From Rugalucina vietnamica (Eukaryota; Mollusca; Bivalvia; Lucinida; Lucinidae), in the NCBI GenBank assembly GCA_964017185.1, contig OZ024883.1, positions 46,494,997 to 46,558,996 of the forward strand: a stretch of 64,000 nucleotides of DNA, read 5' to 3'. The position numbers were made by a program, and so were the translations under genes. Shown piece after piece: positions 33,672 through 47,564 of this stretch. How positions within the stretch are numbered: position 1 is the first letter of the stretch; every line of letters begins with the position of its first letter. The notes below the pieces were generated by a model. The model was not told the origin of the DNA. It saw only the letters and a list, made by a program, of their open reading frames with translations, and did not search any database.

Positions 33672-36139
33672 TAGCTCGACTGCACGAAGTGCATAGAGCT
33701 ATTGCAGTCACCCCGGTCGTCCACGTTCCCGTTCCCGTTCCCGTGCGCGTTCCCGTGCGCGTTCCCGTGCGTGTGCGCGTGCGCGTGCGCGTCACACTTG
33801 CGTTAAAGTTTTCTAGAAGTCCATATCTTGACAACCACTCATCAGAAAGCATTCATACTTGGACCATAGATACCCTGTAGGGTTAGCTTTCATTCCATGG
33901 CATCGGGCCCCTGGGTCCAGGCCAGGGGGTGGGGCTGGAGGTTAAAATCTAGAACACCTTCAAAAATGGCAATTCTTGTGTTAAAGTTTTCTAGAAGTCC
34001 ATATCTTGACAACCACTCATTAGAAAGCATTGATACTTGGGCCATTGACACCCTGTAGGGTCGGCTTTCATTCCATGGCATCAGATCCCTGGGTCCATGC
34101 CAGGGGGTGGGGCTAGAGGTTAAAATCTAGAACACCATTAATAATAATGGCTTTTCTGTGATATAGTATTCTAGAAGTCTATATCTTGAAAACTTTTTAT
34201 CAGAGGGCTTTCATACTCGGACCATAGGTACCCTGTAGGGTTGAGTTTCATTTCATGGCATCGGATCTCTCGGTCCATGCCTGGGGGGTGGGGCTGGAGG
34301 TTAAAAACTAGAACACTGTAAAAAATAGATGTACTGCTGTGAAACTTTTACAAGGAGTCCATATATTGACAACAACTTATCATAAAGCATTCATACTTCA
34401 TACACTTTAGGTTCCATGACATCGGACCTCTGGGTCGGAGTCAGGGGGGCGGGGCTAGAGGTCAAAATCTAGAACTCCCCGAATTTTTTTTCTTTTTATT
34501 TCTTAATAGAAACAACTTAGGAAGATGGTTGGTCATTCATCTTTTGACTTTGTGACACTGACTTGTGTGTCATGACGGTAAGGGTCGGTTGACCTACTTT
34601 CCATGGTTCAGTGATTTTGCCTTATATCTTGACACTCAATTAGTATATTTTCTTACTTCTTTCAGATTATGAGTGAGTACGACCAGGCCCTTGACCCCAA
34701 TATACTTATAGGTCACTGTGACCTAATTTCACGGTTCAGTGATTTTGCCTTATATCTTGACACTCAATTAGTATATTTTCATACTTTTTTCAGATTATGA
34801 GTGAGTATGACCAGACCTTTGACCCCAATATACTTATAGGTCACTGTGACCTAATTTCACGGTTCAGTGATTTTGCCTTATATCTCGGTACTCAAATGGT
34901 TTATGAACAAACTTCTTTCAAAGTATGTTTGCGTATGACAAGACCTTTGACCCTGAAGTAGTCCTAGGTCATTGTGACGTAATTTCACGGTTCAGTGATT
35001 TTGCCTTATATCTTGACACTCAATTAGTATATTTTCATACTTTTTTCAGATTATGAGTGAGTATGACCAGACCTTTGACCCCAATATACTTAAAGGTCAC
35101 TGTGACCTAATTTCACGGTTCAGTGATTTTGCCTTATATCTCGGTACTCAAATGGTTTATGAACAAACTTCTTTCAAAGTATGCTTGCGTATGACAAGAC
35201 CTTTGACCCTGAAGTAGTCCTAGGTCACTGTGACCTAATTTCACGGTTCAGTGATTTTGCCTTACATCTTGACACTCAATTAGAATATTTTCATACTTTT
35301 TTCAGATTATGAGTGAGTATGACCAGACCTTTGACCCCAATATACTTATAGACCTCACTATGACCTAATTTCACGGTTCAGTGACTTTCCCTTATATCTT
35401 GGCACACAAGTAGTTTATGAACAAACTTCTTTGACACTATGTTTGCGTATGACAAGACCTTTGACCCTAAAGTAGTCCTAGGTCAATATGACCTTATTTC
35501 ACGGTTCAGTGATTTTCCTTTATATCTCGGCACTCAATTGGTATATGAACATACTTCTTTCACGATATGTATGAGTATGACAAGACCTTTGACCGTAAAG
35601 TATTCCTGGATCACTGTGACCTAATTTCATGGTTCAGTGATTTTGCCTTATATCTCGACACTCAGTTGGTATATTTTCATATTTCTTTCTGATTATGAAT
35701 GAGTATGACCAGACCCTTAACCCAAACATACTTATAGGTCACTATGACTTAATTTCATGGTTCAGTGATTTTGCTTTATATCTCAACACTGAATGGGTAT
35801 ATGATCATATTTCTTTCACATTATGAGTAAGTATCACTAGACCTTTGAGGCTTTGAACCTGAAATACTTATAGGTCAGTGTGACCTTATTTCACGGTTCA
35901 GTGATTTTGCCTGGTGTCTTGGCACTCAGTTGGTATATGAACACACTTCTTTCACAATATGTGTGAGACCTTTAAATCTTAGGTAGTTATAGTTAACTTT
36001 CATGGTTCAGTGATTTTGCCTTATCGCATCAAGGCAAAAAGATGTATGAGCATAATGCTTTGGGTTACCGGTCGTGTTTGGCCTTATGTTTGACAAAGGT
36101 CAGAAGCAGTCGAGCACGCTGTCCTGCGACAGCTCTTAT
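33672..36139 (+). mobile_element. Helentron-like non-autonomous element, family C
   Basis: The left palindrome is AGCTCGACTGCAC-GAA-GTGCATAGAGCT. The right end shows CAGTCGAGC (inverted first arm), then the hairpin GCTGTCCTGCGACAGC and TCTTATT. After a GC-rich 'gttcccgtgcgc' microsatellite (33716-33793) come about four units of 177 bp (33808-34480), then about eleven units of 127-128 bp (34580-36040) marked by 'tttcacggttcagtgatttt'. It is nested in the 7.9-kb element and has no protein. Confidence 0.75.
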
Positions 36140-36349
36140 TACGCTATGTTTTATTAAATTACTCTAAATATTCAATTTTTGCGTCAATAATGGGGGTACA
36201 CATAGAAAATTGAAAATATCTCAATTGTTTTTTATCCTAGACCATTGAACTTGGTCTCATTTTAAAGCTTAGACATATCCCTTTTATCCTATGATAAGTA
36301 ATGGAAATTATTTTACTTGCATATTCATTTTCATTAAAACATTAAAATG

Positions 36350-36391
<42 letters not shown>
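36350..36391 (+). repeat. A42 homopolymer
   Basis: An uninterrupted run of 42 A. It may be the tail of a retroposed sequence, but nothing recognisable precedes it. The 83-codon frame with a polylysine start that crosses it is an artefact. Confidence 0.9.
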
Positions 36392-36392
<1 letters not shown>

Positions 36393-36739
36393 AGTTAAAA
36401 ATCAATTATCCCATAAAAACTAATTTCAGGCCTAAACTATCATTGTGGCTCCTTGTTATTGTATCAGTTATTCTATTTGACAAATTTGTTGATGCCATGG
36501 GCCTAATTGAAAATCATCTCATTTGCATTTTCATGAATATTAATGAAAATGACGAAAATCAGGATTTACAAAGGGAAAATAATTATATTGCCATTTGAAG
36601 GGTTTGGTTTGGGTTATAGGATGTAATTTGAACCCTTAGAACAAATGCTCAAAGGTGCCACTTTGGTCAGAGGATCACTTTAATGCCCATTTGTGTCACC
36701 TAAATTCACATAGTGTTCAACACCACCCCTAATAAGCGC

Positions 36740-39700
36740 AGATAGTAAGGTGGTACACCTATATTACCACATGTATCTTGGCTACTGATAGACCTAGAAA
36801 ACAGAAATAGGTATCAAATTATTGCTTTTGCAATGCTATATAACTATGTAATAAGATATAATTATCAAACTGACTTCCTGGTGTTCGAATATAAATGAAA
36901 ACTTTATGTGTTAGACTAAAATCACAGAAAATGGAGAATACCAGCACAGTTGTTTATATCTCAGCAACCAAAAGCTCTAAAGAGCTTGAATTGGTATCAA
37001 ATAATTGCTATGACAATGCTCTATAACCATGTAATAAGATATATAAACAAGCTGGCTATCTTAATGCTCAAATATTAAAAAGATTTTCAAATATTAGAGA
37101 AAAATAACAGATAAACGATGGGGAAAATCAAAGAAATTCTGATATCTCAGCAACCAAAAACTCCAAAGACTTGAAATTTGTATTAAATTATTGTTATGAT
37201 AATGTTCTATATTAATGTGAAAAAATACAGAATGATTTTGACCTTCTTGGTGTTCAAATAATGACGAGAGCTCAAATTTAGAGACAAATCATAGATCAAT
37301 GTAGGGGGTATACCTACAGAAACGTTTATAGCTCAGCAGCCAAAAGCCATAGAGAGCTGAAGTTTGTAACACATGATTGCTATGATAACATTCTAAAACG
37401 ACATAATAAGATATATTAAAAGTCAGACTTTTGTGCTGTTCAAATATTGAGGAAACTTTAATTATTAGAGAAAAATCACAGAAAATGGAAGGGTATACCT
37501 ACGGAAACGTGTATTTCTCAGGAACCAAAAGTCATAAAGAACAGAAATTGGTATCAAATGACTGCTATAACAATATTTTATAATTAGACAATTAGATATA
37601 TCAATAAGCTCACCCTCTTGTAGCGCAAATACTTAAGAGAACTTCAGATATAGGAGAAAAATCACTGGCAAACGAAGAGGTATGCAAATAAAACTGCTGA
37701 TATCTCAGTGACCAAAAGCTCTAGAGAGCTAAAATTAGAATCAAATGATTGATAGAATTATGTTCTATAATCATAAGATAAGAAACATGATTGATTTGAC
37801 TTTCTCATTGTTGGAATATAGATGAGAACTTTAAATATTAGATAAAAAATATCAGAAAAATATAGGGGGTATACCAACAGAAACGTATATATCTCAGCAA
37901 CCAAAAGTCCTAGACAGCTGAAATTGGTACATGTAAATGATTGCTATGACAATAGTCTATAACCATGTAAAGGGTATATAAATGAAATGTCTTTCTTGTT
38001 TCTCGAATATTTAAGAGAACTTAAGCTATAGAAGAAAAACATTTGCAAAAGAAGGGGGTATACCTATAAAACTGCTGATATATCAGTGACCAAAAGCTCT
38101 AGAGAGCTAAAATTGGTATCAAATGATTGCAAGAATAATGTTCTATAACCATAAGATAAAGAACATAAATAATTTGACTTTCTCAATTGTTGGAATATAG
38201 ATGAAAACTTTAAATATTAGATAAAAATCTCAGAAAAATAGGGGTATACCAACGGAAACGTATATTTCTCAACAACCAAAAGTCCTAGACAGCTGAAATT
38301 GGTATCAAATGATTGCTATGACAATATTCTATAGCCGTGTAAAGGGTATATAAACAAAATGTTTTTTTGTTTCTAAAATATTTAAGAGAACAAAAAGTAT
38401 AGGAGAAAAAACATTGGCAAACGAAGGGGGTATACCAAGAAAACTGCTAATATATCAGTGACCAAAAGATCAAGAGAGCTTAAATTGCAATCAAATGATT
38501 GCTAGAATAACTTTCTTTAATCATGTGATAATAACATAAATAATTTGACTTTCTCATTGATGAAATAGTGATGAGAACTTAAAATATTAGATAAAAATCT
38601 CAGAAAAATATAGAGGGTATACCAACGGAAACGTATATATCTCAATAAACAAAAGTTCTAGAGACTGAAAATGCTATAATATGATTGCTTTGACAATATT
38701 CTTTAACCATGTGACAAGTGTATAAACGAGCTGACTTTCTTGTTGCTCAAATATTTAAAAGAACTTAAGATATAAGAGAAAAATCACTTGCAAACGAAGG
38801 GGGTATACCAATAAAACTGCTAATATCTCATAGACAAAAAGCCCTAGAAATCTGAAATTGGTATCAAATTATTGCTAAAATAATCCTTTAAAACCACTTG
38901 GTAAGTCACTTAATTATCTGACTTATTTTTATTGAATATTGATAAAATCTTTAAATATTAGAGAAAAATCACAGAAAAATGGATGGGGTATACCACCAAA
39001 AAACTTAATACGTCAGCAACCAAAAAATACAGAGAGCTTAAATTGGTAACAAATGACTGCTATGGTAATGTTCTATAATCATAAGATAAGATTTATGAAA
39101 AATTAGACTTTCTTAGTGTTTGAATATTGATGAAAAATTAAAATATTAGATAAAAAATCACAGAAAAATATAGGGGGTATACCAAAGGAAACATATATAT
39201 CTCAACAACCAAAATTCCTAGAGAGCTGATATTGGTATCAAATAATTGATATGGCAATATTCTATGACCATGTAAAAGGTATATAGCAAGCTGACTTTTC
39301 TGCTGCTCAAATATTTGAGAAAACTTAAGATATAGGAGAAAAATCACTGGCAAAGAAGGGGGTATATCAATAAAACTGCTGATATCTCACATACCAAAGG
39401 CTCTACAGAGCTGAAATTGCTATAAAATGATTGCTATGACAATATTCTATAACCATGCAACAAGTATATAAACAAGCTGACTTTCTTATTTCTCAAATAT
39501 TTAAAAGAACTTAAGATATAAGAGAAAAATCACTTGCAAACGAAGGGGGTATACCAATAAAACTGCTACTATCTCAATGACAAACAGCTCTAGAAAGCTT
39601 AAATTGGTACCAAATAATTGCTAAGATAATGTTCTAAAACCATGTGGTAAGACACACAAACAACCTGACTTACTTTTTTCGAATATTGATAAAAACTATA

Positions 39701-40130
39701 AATATAAGAGAAAAATCACAGAAAAAAAGTGGAGGGGGTATACCCCCCCAAAATCTTTATAACTCGGCAACCAAAAGTTATAGAGAGCCGAAACTGGTAT
39801 CAAATGATTGCTATGGTATTGCTCTATAAGCATAGGATAAGATTTATGAAAAACTAGGCTTTCTTAGTGTTGAATATTGATGAGAACATAAAATATTAGA
39901 TAAAAATGACAGAAAAATAGAGGGGGTATACCAACAGAAACGTTTATATCTCAGCAGCCAAAAGTCCTAGAGAGCTAAAACTGGTATCAAATGATTGATA
40001 TGATAATAATTGATAGCCATGTTATATAATAGAACATATGAACAAGCTGACTATCTTGTTCCAAAAATTGAAGAAAACTTAAGATATAAGAGAAAAACAC
40101 AGACAAATGAAGGGGGTATACTAGAATAAA
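36740..40130. repeat. 187-bp satellite with alternating monomer types
   Basis: About 18 units of 185-190 bp are punctuated by 'gggggtatacc'. Two variants alternate through much of 37500-38990: type 1 'acggaaacgtatatatctca' and type 2 'aataaaactgctgatatctc', giving a dimer of about 375 bp. Divergence between units is high, so the array is old. Confidence 0.85.
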
Positions 40131-40290
40131 CTCGAAGATTTTAACCATAAAGCTACCACTTAGAAAGGTCCCCCCGATTTTATCTAATTCTATACATGCC
40201 AAAATTGTCAAAAAGTGCGAGGGGATCTGTTCAGGTCAGGTGGTACCGACATCTTAAATAGCTCATGGACCATAGCGCAGGTGGCCTGTA

Positions 40291-43200
40291 CCTGGTTGAC
40301 AGTTCTTGTCTGTATACTGACTGCATGGCACCTAGTGCACAGTACTTGTCTCTACACTGACTGCATGGTACCTGGTGTACAGTACTTGTCACTACACTGA
40401 CTGTATGATACCTAGGAGACAGTACTTGTCACTACACTGATTGCATGGTACCTGGTGGACAGTACTTGTCTATACACAGACTGCATGGTACCTAGGAGAC
40501 AGTACTTGTCTCTACACAGACTGCATGGTACCTGATGTTCAGTACTTCTCTCTACACTGACTGCATGTTACCTAGTGGATAGTACTTTTCTCTACACTGC
40601 CTGCATAGTACTTAGGGGAATGTACTTGTCTCTACACTGACTGCATGGTACCTGGTGGACAGTACTTGTCTCTACACTGACTGCATGGTACCTAGTGGAC
40701 ATTACTTGTCTCTACACTGACTGCATGATACCTGATGTTCAGTACTTGTCTCTACACTGACTGCATGGTACATAATGGACAGTACTTGTCTCTACACTGA
40801 CTAGATGGTACCTAGGGGAAAGTACTTCTCTCTACACTGACTGCATGTTACCTAGTGGACAGTACTTGTCTCTACACTGACTGCATGATACCTGATGTTC
40901 AGTACTTGTCTCTACACTGACTGCATGGTACATAATGGACAGTACTTGTCTCTACACTGACTAGATGGTACCTAGGGGAAAGTACTTCTCTCTACACTGA
41001 CTGCATGTTACCTAGTGGACAGTACTTGTCTCTACACTGACTGCATGGTACCTAGGGGACAGTACTTGTCTCTACACTGACTGAATGGTACCAGGTGGAC
41101 AGTACTTGTCTCTACACTGACTGCATGGTACCTAGGGGACAGTACTTGTCTCTACACTGACTGAATGGTACCTGGTGGACAGTACTTGTCTCTACACTGA
41201 CTGCATGGTAACTGGTGGACAGTACTTGTCTCTACATTGATTGTATGGTACTAGTACCTGGTGGACAGTACTTGTCTCTATAATGACTGCATGGTACCTG
41301 ATGTACAGTACTTGTCTCTACACTGACTACATGGTACCTGGTGGACAATACTTTTCTCTACACTGACTGCATGGTACCTAATGGACAGTACTTGTCTATA
41401 CACTGACTGCATGGTACCTAGTGGACAGTACTTGTCTCTACACTGACTGCATGATATAAATTGGACAGTTCTTGTCTCTTCACTGATTGTATGGTACCTG
41501 GTGCACAGTACTTGTCCCTACACTGACTGCATGGTACCTATGAGACAGTACTTATCTCTAGACTGACTGCATCGTACCTAGTGGACAGTACTTGTCTCTA
41601 CACTGACTGCATGGTACCTGGTGTACAGTACTTGTCTCTACACTGACTGCATGGTACCTGGTGGACAGTACTTGTCTCTACACTGACTGCATGGTACCTA
41701 GGAGACAGTACTTGTCTCTACACTGATTCTATGGTACCTGGTGGACAGTACTTGTCTTTACACTGACTGCATGGTAACTAGGAGACAGTACTTATCTCTA
41801 GACTGACTGCTTTATACATAGTGGACGGTACTTGTCTCTACACTGACTGCATGGTACCTGGTAGACAGTACTTGTCTCTACACTGACTGCATGGTCGCTA
41901 GGAGACAGTATTTGTCTCTTCACTGACTGCATGGTATCTGATGTATAATTCTTGTCACTACACTGACTGCATGGTACCTAGTTGACATTACTTATCTCTA
42001 GACTGACTTCATGGTACCTAGTGTACAGTACTTGTCTTTACACTGACTGCATGGAACCTGGTGTACAGTACTTGTCTCTACACTGACTGCATGGTACCGA
42101 GGAGACAGTACTTGTCTATACACTGATTGTATGGTACCTGGTGGACAGTACTTGTCTCTACACTGACTGCATGGTACCTAGGAGAGAGTACTTGTCTCTA
42201 CACTGATTGTATGGTACCTGGTAGTACTTGTCTCTACTCTGACTGCATGGTACCAAGGAGACACTACTTGTCTCTTCATTGATTGTATGGTACCTGGTGG
42301 ACAGTACTTGTCTCTACACTGACTGCATGGTCGCTAGGAGACAGTACTTGTCTCTTCACTGACTGCATGGTACCTGATGTACGGTACTTGTCTCTACACT
42401 GACTGCATGGTTCCTTGTGGACAGTACTTGTCTATACACTGACTGCATGGTATTTAGTGGACAATACTTGTCTCTACACTGACTGCATGGTACCTAGGAG
42501 ACAGTACTTGTTTCTACACTGATTGTATGGTACCTGGTGGACAGTTCTTGTTTCTACACCGACTGCATGACAGTACTTGTCTCTACACTGCATGGTACCT
42601 GGTGGACAGTACTTGTCTTGACACTGATTGCATGGTACCTGGAGGACAGTACTTGTCTGTACACTGACTGCATGGTACCTAGAGGACAGTACTTGTCTAT
42701 ACACTGACTGCATGGTACCTGGTGTACAGTACTTGTCACTACGTTGACTGCATGGTACCTAGGAGACAGTACTTGTCTCTACACTGATTGTATGGTACCT
42801 GTAGGCCAGTACTTGACTCTACACTGACTGCATGGTACCTGGTGTACAGTACTTGTCTCTACACTGACTGCATGGTACATAGGAGACAGTACTTGTCTCT
42901 ACACTGATTCTATGGTACCTGGTGGACAGTTCTTGTCTCTACACTGACTGCATGGTACCTAGTGGACAATACTTGTCTCTACACTGACTGCATGGTACCT
43001 AGGAGACAGTACTTGTTTCTACACTGATTGTATGGTACCTGGTGGACAGTTCTTGTCTCTACACCGACTGCATGACAGTACTTGTCTCTACACTGCATGG
43101 TACCTGGTGGACAGTACTTGTCTTGACACTGATTGCATGGTACCTGGAGGACAGTACTTGTCTGTACACTGACTGCATGGTACCTAGAGGACAGTACTTG

Positions 43201-46200
43201 TCTCTACACTGACTGCATGGTACCTGGTGTACAGTACTTGTCACTATGTTGACTGCATGGTACCTAGGAGACAGTACTTGTCTCTACACTGATTGTATGG
43301 TACCTGTAGGCCAGTACTTGACTCTACACTGACTGCATGGTACCTGGTGTACAGTACTTGTCTCTACACTGACTGCATGGTACATAGGAGACAGTACTTG
43401 TCTCTACACTGATTGTATGGTACCTGGTGACCAGTACTTGTCTCTACACTGACTGCATGGTCGCTAGGAGACAGTACTTGTCTCTTCACTGACTGCATGG
43501 TACCTGATGTACAGTACTTGTCTCTACACTGACTACATGGTACCTGGTGGACAATACTTTTCTCTACACTGACTGCATGGTACCTAGTGGACAGTACTTG
43601 TCTATACACTGACTGCATGGTACCTAGTGGACAGTACTTGTCTCTACACTGACTGCATGATATAAATTGGACAGTTCTTGTCTCTTCACTGATTGTATGG
43701 TACCTGGTGCACAGTACTTGTCTCTACACTGACTGCATGGTACCTATGAGACAGTACTTATCTCTAGACTGACTGCATTGTACCTAGTGGACAGTACTTG
43801 TCTCTACACTGACTGCATGGTACCTGGTGTACAGTACTTGTCTCTACACTGACTGCATGGTACCTGGTGGACAGTACTTGTCTCTACACTGACTGCATGG
43901 TACCTAGGAGACAGTACTTGTCTCTACACTGATTCTATGGTACCTGGTGGACAGTACTTGTCTCTGTACTGACTGCATGGTACCTAGGAGACAGTACTTA
44001 TCTCTAGACTGACTGCTTTATACATAGTGGACGGTACTTGTCTCTACACTGACTGCATGGTACCTGGTAGACAGTACTTGTCTCTACACTGACTGCATGG
44101 TCGCTAGGAGACAGTATTTGTCTCTTCACTGACTGCATGGTACCTGGTGGACAGTACTTGTCTCTACACTGACTGCATGGTACCTAGTGAACATTACTTG
44201 TCTCTACACTGACTGCATGATACCTGATGTTCAGTACTTGTCTCTACACTGACTGCATGGTACATAATGGACAGTACTTGTCTCTACACTGACTAGATGG
44301 TACCTAGGGGAAAGTACTTCTCTCTACACTGACTGCATGTTACCTAGTGGACAGTACTTGTCTCTACACTGACTGCATGATACCTGATGTTCAGTACTTG
44401 TCTCTACACTGACTGCATGGTACATAATGGACAGTACTTGTCTCTACACTGACTAGATGGTACCTAGGGGAAAGTACTTCTCTCTACACTGACTGCATGT
44501 TACCTAGTGGACAGTACTTGTCTCTACACTGACTGCATGGTACCTAGGGGACAGTACTTGTCTCTACACTGACTGAATGGTACCAGGTGGACAGTACTTG
44601 TCTCTACACTGACTGCATGGTACCTAGGGGACAGTACTTGTCTCTACACTGACTGAATGGTACCTGGTGGACAGTACTTGTCTCTACACTGACTGCATGG
44701 TAACTGGTGGACAGTACTTGTCTCTACATTGATTGTATGGTACTAGTACCTGGTGGACAGTACTTGTCTCTATAATGACTGCATGGTACCTGATGTACAG
44801 TACTTGTCTCTACACTGACTACATGGTACCTGGTGGACAATACTTTTCTCTACACTGACTGCATGGTACCTAATGGACAGTACTTGTCTATACACTGACT
44901 GCATGGTACCTAGTGGACAGTACTTGTCTCTACACTGACTGCATGATATAAATTGGACAGTTCTTGTCTCTTCACTGATTGTATGGTACCTGGTGCACAG
45001 TACTTGTCTCTACACTGACTGCATGGTACCTATGAGACAGTACTTATCTCTAGACTGACTGCATCGTACCTAGTGGACAGTACTTGTCTCTACACTGACT
45101 GCATGGTACCTGGTGTACAGTACTTGTCTCTACACTGACTGCATGGTACCTGGTGGACAGTACTTGTCTCTACACTGACTGCATGGTACCTAGGAGACAG
45201 TACTTGTCTCTACACTGATTCTATGGTACCTGGTGGACAGTACTTGTCTTTACACTGACTGCATGGTAACTAGGAGACAGTACTTATCTCTAGACTGACT
45301 GCTTTATACATAGTGGACGGTACTTGTCTCTACACTGACTGCATGGTACCTGGTAGACAGTACTTGTCTCTACACTGACTGCATGGTCGCTAGGAGACAG
45401 TATTTGTCTCTTCACTGACTGCATGGTATCTGATGTATAGTACTTGTCACTACACTGACTGCATGGTACCTAGTTGACATTACTTATCTCTAGACTGACT
45501 TCATGGTACCTAGTGTACAGTACTTGTCTTTACACTGACTGCATGGAACCTGGTGTACAGTACTTGTCTCTACACTGACTGCATGGTACCGAGGAGACAG
45601 TACTTGTCTATACACTGATTGTATGGTACCTGGTGGACAGTACTTGTCTCTACACTGACTGCATGGTACCTAGGAGAGAGTACTTGTCTCTACACTGATT
45701 GTATGGTACCTGGTAGTACTTGTCTCTACTCTGACTGCATGGTACCAAGGAGACACTACTTGTCTCTTCATTGATTGTATGGTACCTGGTGGACAGTACT
45801 TGTCTCTACACTGACTGCATGGTCGCTAGGAGACAGTACTTGTCTCTTCACTGACTGCATGGTACCTGATGTACGGTACTTGTCTCTACACTGACTGCAT
45901 GGTTCCTTGTGGACAGTACTTGTCTATACACTGACTGCATGGTATTTAGTGGACAATACTTGTCTCTACACTGACTGCATGGTACCTAGGAGACAGTACT
46001 TGTTTCTACACTGATTGTATGGTACCTGGTGGACAGTTCTTGTCTCTACACCGACTGCATGACAGTACTTGTCTCTACACTGCATGGTACCTGGTGGACA
46101 GTACTTGTCTTGACACTGATTGCATGGTACCTGGAGGACAGTACTTGTCTGTACACTGACTGCATGGTACCTAGAGGACAGTACTTGTCTATACACTGAC

Positions 46201-47346
46201 TGCATGGTACCTGGTGTACAGTACTTGTCACTACGTTGACTGCATGGTACCTAGGAGACAGTACTTGTCTCTACACTGATTGTATGGTACCTGTAGGCCA
46301 GTACTTGACTCTACACTGACTGCATGGTACCTGGTGTACAGTACTTGTCTCTACACTGACTGCATGGTACATAGGAGACAGTACTTGTCTCTACACTGAT
46401 TCTATGGTACCTGGTGGACAGTTCTTGTCTCTACACTGACTGCATGGTACCTAGTGGACAATACTTGTCTCTACACTGACTGCATGGTACCTAGGAGACA
46501 GTACTTGTTTCTACACTGATTGTATGGTACCTGGTGGACAGTTCTTGTCTCTACACCGACTGCATGACAGTACTTGTCTCTACACTGCATGGTACCTGGT
46601 GGACAGTACTTGTCTTGACACTGATTGCATGGTACCTGGAGGACAGTACTTGTCTGTACACTGACTGCATGGTACCTAGAGGACAGTACTTGTCTCTACA
46701 CTGACTGCATGGTACCTGGTGTACAGTACTTGTCACTATGTTGACTGCATGGTACCTAGGAGACAGTACTTGTCTCTACACTGATTGTATGGTACCTGTA
46801 GGCCAGTACTTGACTCTACACTGACTGCATGGTACCTGGTGTACAGTACTTGTCTCTACACTGACTGCATGGTACATAGGAGACAGTACTTGTCTCTACA
46901 CTGATTGTATGGTACCTGGTGACCAGTACTTGTCTCTACACTGACTGCATGGTCGCTAGGAGACAGTACTTGTCTCTTCACTGACTGCATGGTACCTGAT
47001 GTACAGTACTTGTCTCTACACTGACTACATGGTACCTGGTGGACAATACTTTTCTCTACACTGACTGCATGGTACCTAGTGGACAGTACTTGTCTATACA
47101 CTGACTGCATGGTACCTAGTGGACAGTACTTGTCTCTACACTGACTGCATGATATAAATTGGACAGTTCTTGTCTCTTCACTGATTGTATGGTACCTGGT
47201 GCACAGTACTTGTCTCTACACTGACTGCATGGTACCTATGAGACAGTACTTATCTCTAGACTGACTGCATTGTACCTAGTGGACAGTACTTGTCTCTACA
47301 CTGACTGCATGGTACCTGGTGTACAGTACTTGTCTCTACACTGACT
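40291..47346. repeat. 40-bp satellite, main block
   Basis: About 175 monomers with variants such as 'gatgttcagtac', 'tcgctaggagacag' and 'tttatacatagtggacgg'. The first segment 40635-44126 is repeated almost exactly from 44127 on (offset 3,492 bp). Minus-strand frames of 60-84 codons recur because three 40-bp units make 120 bp; they are not genes. Confidence 0.95.
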
Positions 47347-47389
47347 GGGCTCAAGGGCACTATTGGGGACCATACGTTAGGATCACAGA

Positions 47390-47427
<38 letters not shown>

Positions 47428-47564
47428 TCTGTGATCCTAACGTATGGTCCCCAATAGTGCCCTTGAGCCCAGTCAGTGTAGAGACAAGTACTGTACACCA
47501 GGTACCATGCAGTCAGTGTAGAGACAAGTACTGTCCACTAGGTACAATGCAGTCAGTCTAGAGA
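47253..47564. repeat. 312-bp perfect palindrome centred on (TA)n
   Basis: The arms of 156 bp are exact reverse complements around 47408/47409. Each contains, from outside in, about 94 bp of 40-bp satellite, the 'gggctcaagggcactattgg' terminus of the 5.8-kb element, and half of the TA repeat at 47392-47425. The match stops abruptly at 47252/47565. Confidence 0.95.

Larger units (their letters stand above)
32407..40288. mobile_element. 7.9-kb TA-flanked composite element in the 40-bp satellite
   Basis: The left end is CAGGCCAACTTCGCTA and the inverted right end CAGGCCACCTGCGCTA. After the nested insert at 32423-33326, the TIR resumes on both sides (GGTCCATGAGC, GTCGGTACCA, CCTGAACA, CCCC) for about 75 bp. 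TA precedes (32405-32406) and follows (40289-40290), and joining the flanks over one TA gives an intact 40-bp monomer. The interior holds a nested insert, family C Helentron-like element, poly(A) and a 187-bp satellite, but no transposase, so it must have been mobilised in trans or grown after insertion. Confidence 0.8.

Noticed and set aside
33662-33880. Arg-Thr/Val-Pro repeat frames on both strands
   Set aside because: Produced by the 'cccgtgcgcgtt' microsatellite inside the family C element.
40291-47346. CRISPR-like array
   Set aside because: Units are contiguous tandem monomers with no unique spacers, in a eukaryotic context with no cas gene.
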